64,000 nt of DNA from positions 1 to 64,000 of the forward strand of contig WSNM01000003.1 of NCBI GenBank assembly GCA_013316055.1, given 5' to 3'. This DNA is from Clostridia bacterium. GTDB lineage: Bacteria > Bacillota > Clostridia > Christensenellales > Borkfalkiaceae. Below the pieces are notes generated by a model. The model worked only from the letters and a program-made list of their open reading frames with translations. It had not been told where the DNA came from and made no database searches. This document shows, one piece after another, positions 13,500 through 24,322 of this stretch. The position numbers and the translations under genes were made by a program. The number at the start of each line of letters is the position of its first letter. Position 1 is the first letter of the stretch.

Positions 13500-13527
13500 T
13501 TGACAGTAATGAAAAAGTGTCTATAAT
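13500..13527 (+). promoter_or_regulatory. Promoter of yitT, predicted leaderless
   Basis: TTGACA (13500-13505), 16 bp, TATAAT (13522-13527). Only seven bases separate the -10 box from the ATG at 13535, so transcription should begin at or next to the start codon. Confidence 0.8.
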
Positions 13528-13534
13528 ATATAGT

Positions 13535-14428
13535 ATGAAGAATAAGACTGCCTTTTTAAAGCTGCTTAAAAAGTATGCACTTATAACCTTGGGGTGCGTA
13601 ATATATTCCTTTGGCGTGGCGCTGTTTTTGGACGCGAACGGGCTTGCGGCGGGCGGAGTGACGGGCATTGCCATTATAATCAGCTATGCCGCGGGTGGAA
13701 AAATAGGCACGGGCTGGCTGATTATTATACTGAACGTGCCGCTGTTTGTTTTAGGGGCGGTGTTCTTCGGCAAAAGGTTTATACTGTCCACGCTGTATGC
13801 GACGGTGGCGTCCTCGGGACTGATTGAGCTGTGGAGCCGCCTTATACTGCCGTATATGCCCGAAATAAGCAATATTTTAATACCCGCAACGGCGGGCGGG
13901 GCGCTGTACGGCGCGGGGCTTGGAATTATTTTCAGAGCGGGAAGCACCACGGGCGGCACGGATATTATTGTAAAGATTTTGAGAAAGAAGTTCCGCTATA
14001 TGAAAACGGGAATAATTTCCATGCTGATAGACGTTGTTATAGTAGGCGCGGCCGGAATTGTTTTCAGGGACATAGACAAGACCTTTTACACCGTTATTTC
14101 GCTGATACTGTTTGTTGTAAGCTTTGATTTGGTACTGTACGGCGGAAATACGGCAAAGCTCGTTTACATTGTTACCACCGCGGACAAGAGCGAGGAAATA
14201 TGCAAAAAAATACTGACCGAGCTGGACATAAGCGCGACTATTGTTGACGGCAAGGGCGCATACACGGGCAACGCGCGCACCGTTATTATGTGCGCGGTTA
14301 AAAACTACGTTTTTCCCAGACTGCGGGACGTTATTAAGGACGCAGACCCGCAGGCGTTTACAATAGTAACCTCTGCACAGGAGATTTACGGCGAGGGCTA
14401 TAAGGAGCACGGCGGGGAGGAATTATAG
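13535..14428 (+). CDS. YitT-family membrane protein
   Basis: 297 aa. Five to six hydrophobic helices (first at about 12-33, with the family pattern GLAAGGVTGIA and GSTTGGTDII) are followed by a cytoplasmic DUF2179 domain (about 215-290; VYIVTTADKSEEICKKI). Family members are multipass proteins of unclear transport function. The longer frame from 13472 lies upstream of the promoter and is rejected. The gene splits two minus-strand esterase transcripts. Confidence 0.9.
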   Translation: MKNKTAFLKLLKKYALITLGCVIYSFGVALFLDANGLAAGGVTGIAIIISYAAGGKIGTGWLIIILNVPLFVLGAVFFGKRFILSTLYATVASSGLIELWSRLILPYMPEISNILIPATAGGALYGAGLGIIFRAGSTTGGTDIIVKILRKKFRYMKTGIISMLIDVVIVGAAGIVFRDIDKTFYTVISLILFVVSFDLVLYGGNTAKLVYIVTTADKSEEICKKILTELDISATIVDGKGAYTGNARTVIMCAVKNYVFPRLRDVIKDADPQAFTIVTSAQEIYGEGYKEHGGEEL

Positions 14429-14436
14429 CACGCCAC

Positions 14437-14479
14437 CCCCCCTTAATCCCCCTGCCGAAGGCAGGGGGATTAAGGGGGG
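14437..14479. terminator. 20-bp perfect hairpin between convergent genes
   Basis: Arms 14437-14456 and 14460-14479 pair perfectly around a GAA loop; they are C/G-rich with a central TTAATC. The T tract is poor, but position between the ends of yitT and the sugar operon makes a shared terminator likely. Such hairpins are often dispersed repeats. Confidence 0.6.
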
Positions 14480-14488
14480 AATTGTATT

Positions 14489-15469
14489 TTATTTGTCCGC
14501 TATCTCTATGCCCGCCTCGTCAAGGGCGTCCACGAAAATTTTGTAGCTTTCCGGATAGAGGTGAATATTGTCCTTGATGTCGTCCGCGGTGATTGTATCG
14601 GTTACGTCAAGCACGGTAAGCCAATCCTTGCCCGTGCCGAATCTGACCATTGCCTTGTTTATCGACCTTACGCGCGTTTCGTAAGAGGTGTTGGACATTA
14701 TGCGGGGCGTGACCGTGAAGTACCACAGCTTAGTATCGGGCATTTTGCCGTGCATAAGAGTGAGGAAGCGCTGTAAGTCTTCCACCGCCTCCGTCAGGGA
14801 GCACTGGTCGTTGTAGACGTTGTTGTTGCCGAGCTGGATAACCGCGTTTTTGGGCTGAATGCCGCCGAAAATCGCATTGTAGCCGAAGCGGGCGTCGAGG
14901 AACATTTCCCATGTGTTGGAGGTTGTGCCGCCTATGCCGAGGCAGAGCGCGTCCTTGCCGCGGTAGAAGGAATAGAAGCCCGAAAAGAAGTCCAAATCGT
15001 TGAAGCTGTCGCCTATAAAGACGGTGGTTTTACCGTCTGTGCCCTCTTTGTCGTATTTGGCTCTGCCGCGGATTGCCTTGTTTTCCCAATCCCAGCCGTC
15101 GCCCCACATATAATATTTTGCGTCTGCGGGGTTGACGGGCTTACAGATTACGTTGAAATCCGTTTCGTACCCCTCCGCCTCCGCAAAGACAACCGCCTCG
15201 CCCTCGGCAAGGGCGGTTATTTTGTTGCCGTCTATCCTTATTTTGTCGCTGTTGGTGGTATAGGCGACGGTATGCTCGCCTTCAAGATTGAACACGGGGG
15301 AAATTTCCGACGGGGGATAATCTATCCACGCAGTTATGTCGGGAATTTCGAAGGTGAGCTGAACGGGCGGAGGCTCGGTTGTTTCGCAACCGGAAAGCAC
15401 GCACATTGCGCCGACGTTTGCGGCGATTGCCGCGGATACCGCAAAAGTTAAAATTCTGATTTTTTTCAT
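14489..15469 (-). CDS. SGNH/GDSL esterase lipoprotein
   Basis: 326 aa. A lipoprotein signal (MKKIRILTFAV to LSGC, Cys28) is followed by a beta-rich stretch with Ig-like character (about 35-110) and an SGNH hydrolase domain: GDSFNDLDFF, GIGGTTSNTW, QLGNNNVYND and DNIHLYPES. Such enzymes usually remove acetyl groups from polysaccharides. It is the last gene of the nine-gene operon, 11 bp after the ATPase gene, and would act at the outer face of the membrane. Confidence 0.8.
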   Translation of the reverse strand: MKKIRILTFAVSAAIAANVGAMCVLSGCETTEPPPVQLTFEIPDITAWIDYPPSEISPVFNLEGEHTVAYTTNSDKIRIDGNKITALAEGEAVVFAEAEGYETDFNVICKPVNPADAKYYMWGDGWDWENKAIRGRAKYDKEGTDGKTTVFIGDSFNDLDFFSGFYSFYRGKDALCLGIGGTTSNTWEMFLDARFGYNAIFGGIQPKNAVIQLGNNNVYNDQCSLTEAVEDLQRFLTLMHGKMPDTKLWYFTVTPRIMSNTSYETRVRSINKAMVRFGTGKDWLTVLDVTDTITADDIKDNIHLYPESYKIFVDALDEAGIEIADK

Positions 15470-15480
15470 AAAAAGCCTCC

Positions 15481-17142
<1,662 letters not shown>

Positions 17143-17173
17143 TTTGGAGTTACCTATGCCTTAGCCTTTGACA

Positions 17174-18160
17174 TTAACCTTTGACGCCGGACGCCGCAAC
17201 GCCCTCGATAATGCGGTTTTGAGTGAATATATAGAGCAGAATTATGGGAACCGCACTGAACATTGCGCTTGCGAGGTTTAGTCCGATTGTGTTTGCCGTT
17301 TTACTCTGCGACAGCGCGGCTATACCTACCTGCAAGGTCCACAGGCTGGGGTCGGACGTGCCGAGGATTATCTGCGGCCATAATAAATCGTTCCAGCTGC
17401 CCATAAAGCAGAACAGCCCTTGTACGAAGAACACCGATTTGCCGACGGGGAGCACGACTTTTAAGAAAATTCTGAAATCGCTTGCGCCGTCCATGCGGGC
17501 GGATTCTATCAAGTCCTTTGGAATACCCAAAAAGAACTGACGTATTAAATACAGCCCGCCTACTCCGCCCAGCCCCGGCAGTATCAGCGCCAGGAGGGAG
17601 CGCGATATGCCGAGGTTCGCCATGTTTGCGATTTGCGGAGTCATGGTTGCCACTCCGGGGATAACCATTGTGAAGAGCATAAACGTGAAAAGCACGTTGC
17701 GGAATTTGAACTTCATAAACACCAGCGCGTAAGCCGACAGTCCCGCAAACAGCAGATATAAAAGCGTGCTTGAAGCGGATACGATAAAGCTGTTAAGCAT
17801 CCAGCGCTCTACGGGGTAACGTTCGCCGCTGGCGCTGTTGCGGTAGTTGAAAAAGTGCTTGTAGTTGTCTACCGTGAACCCGTCCTCGGGAATAAGCTGA
17901 CCGGGGTGGTATTCGAACGTGTACTGCGAGGTAAAACTACCCAGAACACCGACAATGAGCGGGATTACCCAGATTATGCAGAAAATAAGCAAGAACACGA
18001 ACGCGTTAAATTTGAATAAATTCTGCTGAAAGTATCTGCCTATTCTGTTGGCGGGGAGCTTTTTGCGTTTTTTGAGCGAGAGCACGACTGCGTCCAGAAC
18101 GACCATTAAGACAAGTATTGTGCCGAGAATTATAAGCGAGGCCATTAGAAATTTATTCAT
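17174..18160 (-). CDS. Sugar ABC permease, MalG/AraQ type
   Basis: 328 aa. Six hydrophobic helices plus an extra N-terminal one (about 5-25). The EAA loop ESARMDGASDFRIFLKVVLP that contacts the ATPase is clear. It overlaps the other permease gene by 8 bp. Together they form the membrane channel for an oligosaccharide or monosaccharide; the substrate is inferred from the GH43 and GH27 neighbours. Confidence 0.93.
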   Translation of the reverse strand: MNKFLMASLIILGTILVLMVVLDAVVLSLKKRKKLPANRIGRYFQQNLFKFNAFVFLLIFCIIWVIPLIVGVLGSFTSQYTFEYHPGQLIPEDGFTVDNYKHFFNYRNSASGERYPVERWMLNSFIVSASSTLLYLLFAGLSAYALVFMKFKFRNVLFTFMLFTMVIPGVATMTPQIANMANLGISRSLLALILPGLGGVGGLYLIRQFFLGIPKDLIESARMDGASDFRIFLKVVLPVGKSVFFVQGLFCFMGSWNDLLWPQIILGTSDPSLWTLQVGIAALSQSKTANTIGLNLASAMFSAVPIILLYIFTQNRIIEGVAASGVKG

Positions 18161-19172
18161 TTGCAGACCCCCTTGCCTTTAAGTATTCCGCAAACTCGTT
18201 ACTGCGCTTTGTTCCGCTTTTTCTTTCGCGGGTGATGATTAGCTGTATTGCGGTGATTATGCCGATTATTATGCCGAGGATTAAGCCCATTGCGCTGACC
18301 ATGCCGTAGACGGAATAGTTGCCGCTGTTTATAAGGTTCTGAATGTACCACATTATGGACATTGTGGCATGGTTTGTACTGTCGGTTATCGGCCCCGCGT
18401 TGGTAAGCACGTAAATCTGTCCGTACAGCCCGAAGTAGCCTATTATGGTATTGAATATACACAAAACCATCTGCTGTTTTATTGCGGGAAGGGTTACGGC
18501 AAGCGCGCGGCGCATGCCCGTGCAGCCGTCCACTGCCGCCGCCTCGTAAAGGCTTTTATCGACGTTTTTCAAGCCCGCGTTTAAAATTATGAAGTTGCCG
18601 CCCCAGCCGCCCCACAGGCACAGTAGCAGGATTACAAGCCACGCGAGCATGGGGTTGCTGTTGAGCCAGTCGATTGAAACGCCGAACCACTGATTTATAT
18701 AACCGAACAAAAAGCCGAACAGCGCGGTGAAGATTACGCCGCTGGCGCTTACGGGAAGCACGGACGGTAGATAAATAAGCGAACGGAACAGCTTATAGCC
18801 CTTGGGCTTTGCGTTTATGCAGATAGCCATAAACAGCGGAATTATTATAGAAAGCGGAACCACAACGACCGCGAAAAGCGCGGTGTTGCCCATTGCGTAC
18901 CAGAATTCCTTGTGATAAATATTGTCTGCCCTGAACAAGATGGTTATAAAATTGCCGAAGCCGCGCCACTCGTTTTGCGACGGGTCTGCAATGTTATACT
19001 TGAAGAGCGACATTATAATTCCGTATATGAGCGGATAGATGCAGAAGGCAAGGAAAAATATTAGGTGCGGCGCTATAAACACAAGCGCCATGCCGTAACG
19101 CTTTAAAAAGTCGCGCGTTCTGCTTTGCTTATACGCGTATTCGCCGACCGTTGTAAGTTTTTGCTCGTTCAT
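18153..19172 (-). CDS. Sugar ABC permease, MalF/AraP type
   Basis: 339 aa. Six transmembrane helices with the start region YGMALVFIAPHLIFFLAFCIYPL and EAA loop YEAAAVDGCTGMRRALAVTLP. It is the partner of the following permease and lies 21 bp after the solute-binding lipoprotein gene. Confidence 0.93.
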   Translation of the reverse strand: MNEQKLTTVGEYAYKQSRTRDFLKRYGMALVFIAPHLIFFLAFCIYPLIYGIIMSLFKYNIADPSQNEWRGFGNFITILFRADNIYHKEFWYAMGNTALFAVVVVPLSIIIPLFMAICINAKPKGYKLFRSLIYLPSVLPVSASGVIFTALFGFLFGYINQWFGVSIDWLNSNPMLAWLVILLLCLWGGWGGNFIILNAGLKNVDKSLYEAAAVDGCTGMRRALAVTLPAIKQQMVLCIFNTIIGYFGLYGQIYVLTNAGPITDSTNHATMSIMWYIQNLINSGNYSVYGMVSAMGLILGIIIGIITAIQLIITRERKSGTKRSNEFAEYLKARGSANE

Positions 19173-19193
19173 AATTTGCCGTGTGCGCCCGAA

Positions 19194-20735
19194 TTACAAA
19201 TCGTCGGAGCCGCGTATCTGCGCCATTGCCTCCTCGAAGCAGCCCCTTATATGCTCTTCTACCGTGCCGCTCTTGTTTTTGGAGAGCGTCCATATATACG
19301 CCGTTTTAAGCTGTTCGTATACGGGCGAGAAGTATTGGGTGTTGCCGAGCATTACATAGTCGGCGGGGTCTGCCATATATTTGAGGTATCTGTTATATGC
19401 AACGGAGGTTTTGTATTCCTCGCTTTCAAGCACCGTCTTGCATGCGGGCAAATGTCCGCCGGCGGTGTATTTGACTGCGTTTTCCGTCATAAACTTTGCA
19501 TACAGCGCTGCCGCTACCCTTCTGGTTGCGCTTGAATTTGCGGCGGTGTTGGCTATGCTGAAAACATGTCCTACGCCGTATACCGCGTTTGCCGCAGGGC
19601 TTTGGGGGTCGTCTGCGTACAGTCCCGAAAGACTGAGGATTGCAAGCGCGCCCTCGCCGAGGTAGTTATCGTACTCGTTAAGGCGCTGTTCCATCCACCA
19701 AGGGCCCTCGCAGCCGAATACGGCATTGCCGTTACCGAGGTTTGCAAACAGCGTTTGGTTGTCGCGGTTGGCGCCGATATATTTATCCTGCCAGCCCTCG
19801 AACATTTCCAGCGTGTTTTTAAGTCCCGAGCTTGTGTTCCATGCGGGGGTGCCGTCTGCGTTGGCAAGCTTGCCGCCGTTTTGCAGTACCGCCGTCTGGG
19901 GAAGCCAGCCCGATTCGATATTGTCTGCGGCGCTCATTTCCACGGGGAAGAAGCTTGCCGCCGTTTCCGCGCCGACCTGCTTCCACGCGCGTTCGCGTAT
20001 GTTGTGCTTTTCCTGCTCGCTTGTTGCGTTTTCTATCTGGGTTTTGACCGACGTCATGTCGCGCGTCCAGAGGGTGCCCGCCGCTTTTCTTTCCATAAGC
20101 GCCTTGCAGACCGCCTCGAATTCGGCTTTTGTAGAGGGCATTGTAAGCCCGTTCTTTTCCAGAATGTCCTTGCGGACGTACCACACGCCGCTGTGCACGT
20201 CCAGAGGAACGCCGTAAAGCGTGCCGTCCTTGTCGTGGCATTCGGCTATGACGTTTTCAAGATAGTTGGATTTATCGAAGGTGTTATTTTCGCCGAGGAG
20301 CTCGAACGTTTCGTCCATAGGAACGAGAATTTTTTGCGAGGCGAAGTAGGTTAAGCGCTCGCTGTGGAAAATTATTACGTCCGGCGCGTTTTTGGGGTCG
20401 GTATTGATAGTGTTTGCAAGCTGTTGGTAAAAAATGCCGTTTTCTACTGAGGTTATGTCGGCTTGCAGTCCGCTGCTGCGGTAATAGTCGTTAAACGCGG
20501 TATTTACCATATCCAGATAGGCGTTATCGGGCGAGCCTATTACCGACTGGATTTTAAGCCTGATGCCCTTGCCGCTTTCGTCCGTAAATATCGGGTCGCC
20601 GAACTCGTCGAAAACGATGTCGTTGACAAGCTCGCGCGAGGGCTTTTTGCACGCCGACAGCACGCCTGCCGAGGCGGTGACTGCAAGGCACGCCGCAATG
20701 CATACGGCGGAGGTAAGTAATTTTTTGATTTTCAT
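19194..20735 (-). CDS. Extracellular sugar-binding lipoprotein (ABC transporter)
   Basis: 513 aa. Lipoprotein signal with lipobox LSAC (Cys29), then a type 1 extracellular solute-binding fold (VIIFHSERLTYFASQKILVPMDE; later GNAVFGCEGPWWME). It captures the imported sugar outside the cell and delivers it to the permeases encoded next. It lies 12 bp after the GH43 gene. Confidence 0.93.
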   Translation of the reverse strand: MKIKKLLTSAVCIAACLAVTASAGVLSACKKPSRELVNDIVFDEFGDPIFTDESGKGIRLKIQSVIGSPDNAYLDMVNTAFNDYYRSSGLQADITSVENGIFYQQLANTINTDPKNAPDVIIFHSERLTYFASQKILVPMDETFELLGENNTFDKSNYLENVIAECHDKDGTLYGVPLDVHSGVWYVRKDILEKNGLTMPSTKAEFEAVCKALMERKAAGTLWTRDMTSVKTQIENATSEQEKHNIRERAWKQVGAETAASFFPVEMSAADNIESGWLPQTAVLQNGGKLANADGTPAWNTSSGLKNTLEMFEGWQDKYIGANRDNQTLFANLGNGNAVFGCEGPWWMEQRLNEYDNYLGEGALAILSLSGLYADDPQSPAANAVYGVGHVFSIANTAANSSATRRVAAALYAKFMTENAVKYTAGGHLPACKTVLESEEYKTSVAYNRYLKYMADPADYVMLGNTQYFSPVYEQLKTAYIWTLSKNKSGTVEEHIRGCFEEAMAQIRGSDDL

Positions 20736-20747
20736 GACGTTCTCCTT

Positions 20748-22535
20748 TTACTGTTTGCACATTACCTCGATTTCGCCGAGGGCGAAATCCGTGTCGCTTG
20801 AAATTGTGATTACTATTCTGTCGGTTACAAGCTCGTTGCCCAGCTCGATATTGAAGGCGCTGTGGGGGAAGATAAAATCGTCGTTGACGTACCTTGTGTT
20901 AAACAGCGCGTTGACAATGCCGTTGCCGTTGCCGAAGTCTATCTGGTCGATATACTTTACCGAATACTCGAGGTCGCAGGAATTATAGATATTGACTGCC
21001 TTAACCGTTACGGGGGAAGGGAATTTAAGCTCTATACTGCGGGTGCCTGCCTTGAACTCCGCCTCCCTTATCGCCTCGTACCGCTTGGTTTTGTCCAGAA
21101 GCACCGTCCTGTTGATGCGATTGGTGTAGTTATCGTTTAAGTACTGCGCGTTGTCGCCCTCGGCGCGGATTGTTGCCTGCGGGGCGAGGTTTTTAAGACC
21201 CGAAACGTCTGACGGGGTGTTTTGCAGCGAATATGTGGGGCCGTTTGTATACGGGTTGCCGTTGCTGTCGAAATGCAGATAGTCGACGGCGAGGGCGCGC
21301 CAGTTGGCAAAGGGAATTTCATCGCTCCATACCTCGCGGTTGAAATGCGCGTGATAGGCGAACATATACTCGCCGCCGCCCGTCTTGAATATCGCCGCGT
21401 GTCCCGTGCCCCTTGTAAAGCCCTTATAGCGGTTTGCTATATAAGTGCCGGGGGCACCGGGGACGCCGAGGAGCATATTTTGGAGATAGTAGTCGTCCGG
21501 CTTGACGAACGGGCCCATAGGACTGTCCGAAACGGCGTAGCCTACCGAATATTCCGCATCCACGAAGCTGTTGGCGCAGTAAGTAAGGAAGTATTTGCCG
21601 TTCTGCTTAATCATATAAGGGCCTTCCAAACACTGCGTCCCGCCCGTAAAGCTCGGCGACCACGTTTCCCACGCGATTGTGCGCTTGCTGTCGGTAAAAT
21701 TCTTATATCCGGCAGACATAAGGGGCGTAAGCGTATCCAAATCCCACGTTACCGCGTCCTTCATACGCACCATCCATATTTCCGAGGTGTTGCCGTTTTT
21801 GGACATTTCCCTATGCTCGGGCGAGCCTGTTTTGGAATCGTACGAAAAGTACATATACAGCTCGCCGTCGTCGTCCTGAAACACGGTTTGGTCGAGGATA
21901 GTGTGCCCTTCAAGCCCTTTAAAGGGGGTATCTTTAAGCGTTACCGTTTCCCCGTTGCCGTTTGTGCCCGTAAACTGAACGTAAGGACCGTAAACGTTGT
22001 CGGAAACCGCCACGCCTATCTGGCAGTGCTCCCTTTTATCGCTGTTATACATTGGCTCGCCTATCATACCCGCGGTATAGTACAGATACCACTTGCCGTT
22101 GATTTTCTGAATGTCGGGCGCCCACAGATTAGTCCTGCCCCAGCTGTTGTCATCGGGCTCGAAGGCGTTGGCGAGGCGCGTCCAATTGGTCAGGTCGGGC
22201 GAGCGGAAGCAATGGAAGCAGTCCGCCCCGCGCGTGCCGAAAGCGTAGTAATAACCGTCGTCCCAGACAATCATGGGGTCGCCCATATCGGGGAAGAATT
22301 TGCCTGAGGTGTTGGGGGTGTTGTAGCCCGTCTTCCACTCGTTTATGTAGTACAAATCGCTGTTGTAATTGCTTAGGGCGTTATCGCGGTTGTCCTGAAA
22401 GCTGACCGTGGAAGAGGAGTATTCCTGATAGGTTATAGGTGTTTTGTCGCCGCCGCTGTCGGCGCAGGCGGGGGCAACGACGAGCGTTACGCCGACCGCC
22501 AGCGCGGAGATAAGCGGTATAATTTTCTTTTTCAT
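20748..22535 (-). CDS. GH43 glycosidase lipoprotein (copy 1)
   Basis: 595 aa. A lipoprotein signal (lipobox APAC, Cys24) is followed by a five-bladed propeller with the GH43 residues: base Asp86 in GDPMIV, Asp215 in ILDQTVF and acid Glu304 in LEGPYM. A C-terminal beta-sandwich (about 455-595) resembles F5/8-type sugar-binding domains. GH43 enzymes release arabinose or xylose from plant polysaccharides. The neighbour encodes a close paralogue with the same architecture, so a tandem duplication is likely. Confidence 0.92.
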   Translation of the reverse strand: MKKKIIPLISALAVGVTLVVAPACADSGGDKTPITYQEYSSSTVSFQDNRDNALSNYNSDLYYINEWKTGYNTPNTSGKFFPDMGDPMIVWDDGYYYAFGTRGADCFHCFRSPDLTNWTRLANAFEPDDNSWGRTNLWAPDIQKINGKWYLYYTAGMIGEPMYNSDKREHCQIGVAVSDNVYGPYVQFTGTNGNGETVTLKDTPFKGLEGHTILDQTVFQDDDGELYMYFSYDSKTGSPEHREMSKNGNTSEIWMVRMKDAVTWDLDTLTPLMSAGYKNFTDSKRTIAWETWSPSFTGGTQCLEGPYMIKQNGKYFLTYCANSFVDAEYSVGYAVSDSPMGPFVKPDDYYLQNMLLGVPGAPGTYIANRYKGFTRGTGHAAIFKTGGGEYMFAYHAHFNREVWSDEIPFANWRALAVDYLHFDSNGNPYTNGPTYSLQNTPSDVSGLKNLAPQATIRAEGDNAQYLNDNYTNRINRTVLLDKTKRYEAIREAEFKAGTRSIELKFPSPVTVKAVNIYNSCDLEYSVKYIDQIDFGNGNGIVNALFNTRYVNDDFIFPHSAFNIELGNELVTDRIVITISSDTDFALGEIEVMCKQ

Positions 22536-22546
22536 AAATTTTTCCT

Positions 22547-24322
22547 TTAATTTAATTTGCCTGCGACCTCGATTTCGCCCAAGGCAAAAGCCTTGCCGCT
22601 TGTGATTGTTATAACGATTTTATCCGTGACTATTTCTTCGCCGAGTTCGATATTAAAAGCGGCGTGCGGGAAAATGTATTCTTCCGTAACCGAAGAAAAA
22701 TATCTTTGGTTGAAAAGCGCGTTAACTATCCCCTTGCCGTTGCCGAAATCTATCTGGTCGATTGATAAAACAGACAGGCTGTAATCGCAGGAATTATAGA
22801 TATTCAAAGCTTTAACCGTTACGGGCTTGCCGAATTTAATTTCGATACTTCGCGTACCCGCTTTAAACTCCGCTTCCTTGATATCCTCGTACCGCACCTT
22901 AGGGTCAAGCATAATTTCGCGGCAGGTGCGGTTGGTGTAGTTATCGTTCAGATACTGCGCGTTAGCGCCCTCCGCGCGGATTTTCGCTTCGCCCGCAATG
23001 TTCCTATACCCGCTTATATGCTCGGGTTTAAGCTGTAACGAATAGGTCGGGCCGTTGGTATAAGGCATACCGTCCTTATCGAAATAAATGTAATCCAGCG
23101 CAAGCGCGCGATAGTTATCGGGAGGGGTTTCCGACCACTTTTCGCGGTTGAAATGCGCGTGGTAAGCAAACATATACTCACCGCTCGGCGTACGGAATAT
23201 TCCCGCATGCCCCGTGCCCTTCGTAAAACCCTTGTAATAGTTCGCAAGTCCCGTACCCGGCGCCGAGGGAACGCCCAAAAGCATATTTTTAAGGTGCGTG
23301 CCGTCGTCGGGCTTTTCAAAACCGCTTAACGGGCTGTCGGAAACGGCATAACCCACCGCATAGCAATCGTGCGAGTACAGGTTTGCAGAATAGGTTAAAA
23401 TATACTTTCCGTTCCTCTTGAAAATCTGCGGGCCTTCGAGTATTCCGTAGCCGGGGCCTTCCACGTACGACCACGTTTCCCACGAGATTGTACGTTTGGG
23501 CGCGTCGTACGTTTTATAGCCGGGCGTAAGCAGGGGCGTAAGCGTGGACAAGTCCCACGTAACGGGGTCCTTAAGCTCTACCCCCCATATTTCCGCCGCG
23601 TACCGGTCTTTGGACATCATTGCATAATCGCTTTCGTAAGACTGCGGGGTTTTGGTATCGTAAGAAAAATACATATACAGCTTATCGCCGTCCTGCAAAA
23701 CGTTCGCGTCCAAAATCTGATGCTTAGCCATTCCGCGGAAGGACGGTTCGCCGAGGGATATGTCCTCTCCGTTTGCGTTTACGCCCGTAAACTGTACGTA
23801 AGGGCCGTATACGTTATCCGCCACCGCTACGCCGAGCTGGCAACGGTTTCTTTCGTCGGAATACGTTTGGGTTGCCGTATAGTACAAGTACCATTTGTCG
23901 CCGATTTTCTGAATATCGGGCGCGTAAAGCCCAGTAGTACCCCAACTGCCCTTTTCGGGTACAAACGCATCGTCAAGCCTCTCCCACGTCGTCAAATCAG
24001 CCGAGCGGAAGCACTGGTAAACGGTGCATTGCCTTGTTCCGAAAGCGTAGTAATAACCGTCGTCGTACACGATTACGGGGTCTGCCATATCGGGGAAGAA
24101 ATCGCCCGTCTGCCCGACCGTTTCGTAACCCTGCTTCCATTCGTTGAGATAGTACAGGCTTTTATCGTAGTCGGTTAAGCCCTTGTCGCTGTTGTCCTTG
24201 AAGGATACGGTTGAAGCATTGTACTTCTGATATTGGATTTTGGCTTTACCGCCGCAGCCGCAAGCCGCGGCGGTAAATATTGCCGTTGCGCATAAAACTG
24301 CGCTTAAAACTGCTTTTTTCAT
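22547..24322 (-). CDS. GH43 glycosidase lipoprotein (copy 2)
   Basis: 591 aa. Lipobox AAAC (Cys21); catalytic Asp81 (ADPVIV), Asp205 (ILDANVL) and Glu296 (LEGPQI); C-terminal discoidin-like domain. Colinear with the adjacent copy along its entire length, including the C-terminal EAEFKAGTRSIE. Its ATG shares one base with the stop of the upstream gene. It is surface-anchored and would trim side chains before import. The linkage specificity cannot be told from sequence. Confidence 0.92.
   Translation of the reverse strand: MKKAVLSAVLCATAIFTAAACGCGGKAKIQYQKYNASTVSFKDNSDKGLTDYDKSLYYLNEWKQGYETVGQTGDFFPDMADPVIVYDDGYYYAFGTRQCTVYQCFRSADLTTWERLDDAFVPEKGSWGTTGLYAPDIQKIGDKWYLYYTATQTYSDERNRCQLGVAVADNVYGPYVQFTGVNANGEDISLGEPSFRGMAKHQILDANVLQDGDKLYMYFSYDTKTPQSYESDYAMMSKDRYAAEIWGVELKDPVTWDLSTLTPLLTPGYKTYDAPKRTISWETWSYVEGPGYGILEGPQIFKRNGKYILTYSANLYSHDCYAVGYAVSDSPLSGFEKPDDGTHLKNMLLGVPSAPGTGLANYYKGFTKGTGHAGIFRTPSGEYMFAYHAHFNREKWSETPPDNYRALALDYIYFDKDGMPYTNGPTYSLQLKPEHISGYRNIAGEAKIRAEGANAQYLNDNYTNRTCREIMLDPKVRYEDIKEAEFKAGTRSIEIKFGKPVTVKALNIYNSCDYSLSVLSIDQIDFGNGKGIVNALFNQRYFSSVTEEYIFPHAAFNIELGEEIVTDKIVITITSGKAFALGEIEVAGKLN

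Noticed and set aside
21222..22307. 361-aa plus-strand ORF opposite the GH43 gene
   Set aside because: Antisense shadow of a clear GH43 gene with intact catalytic residues.
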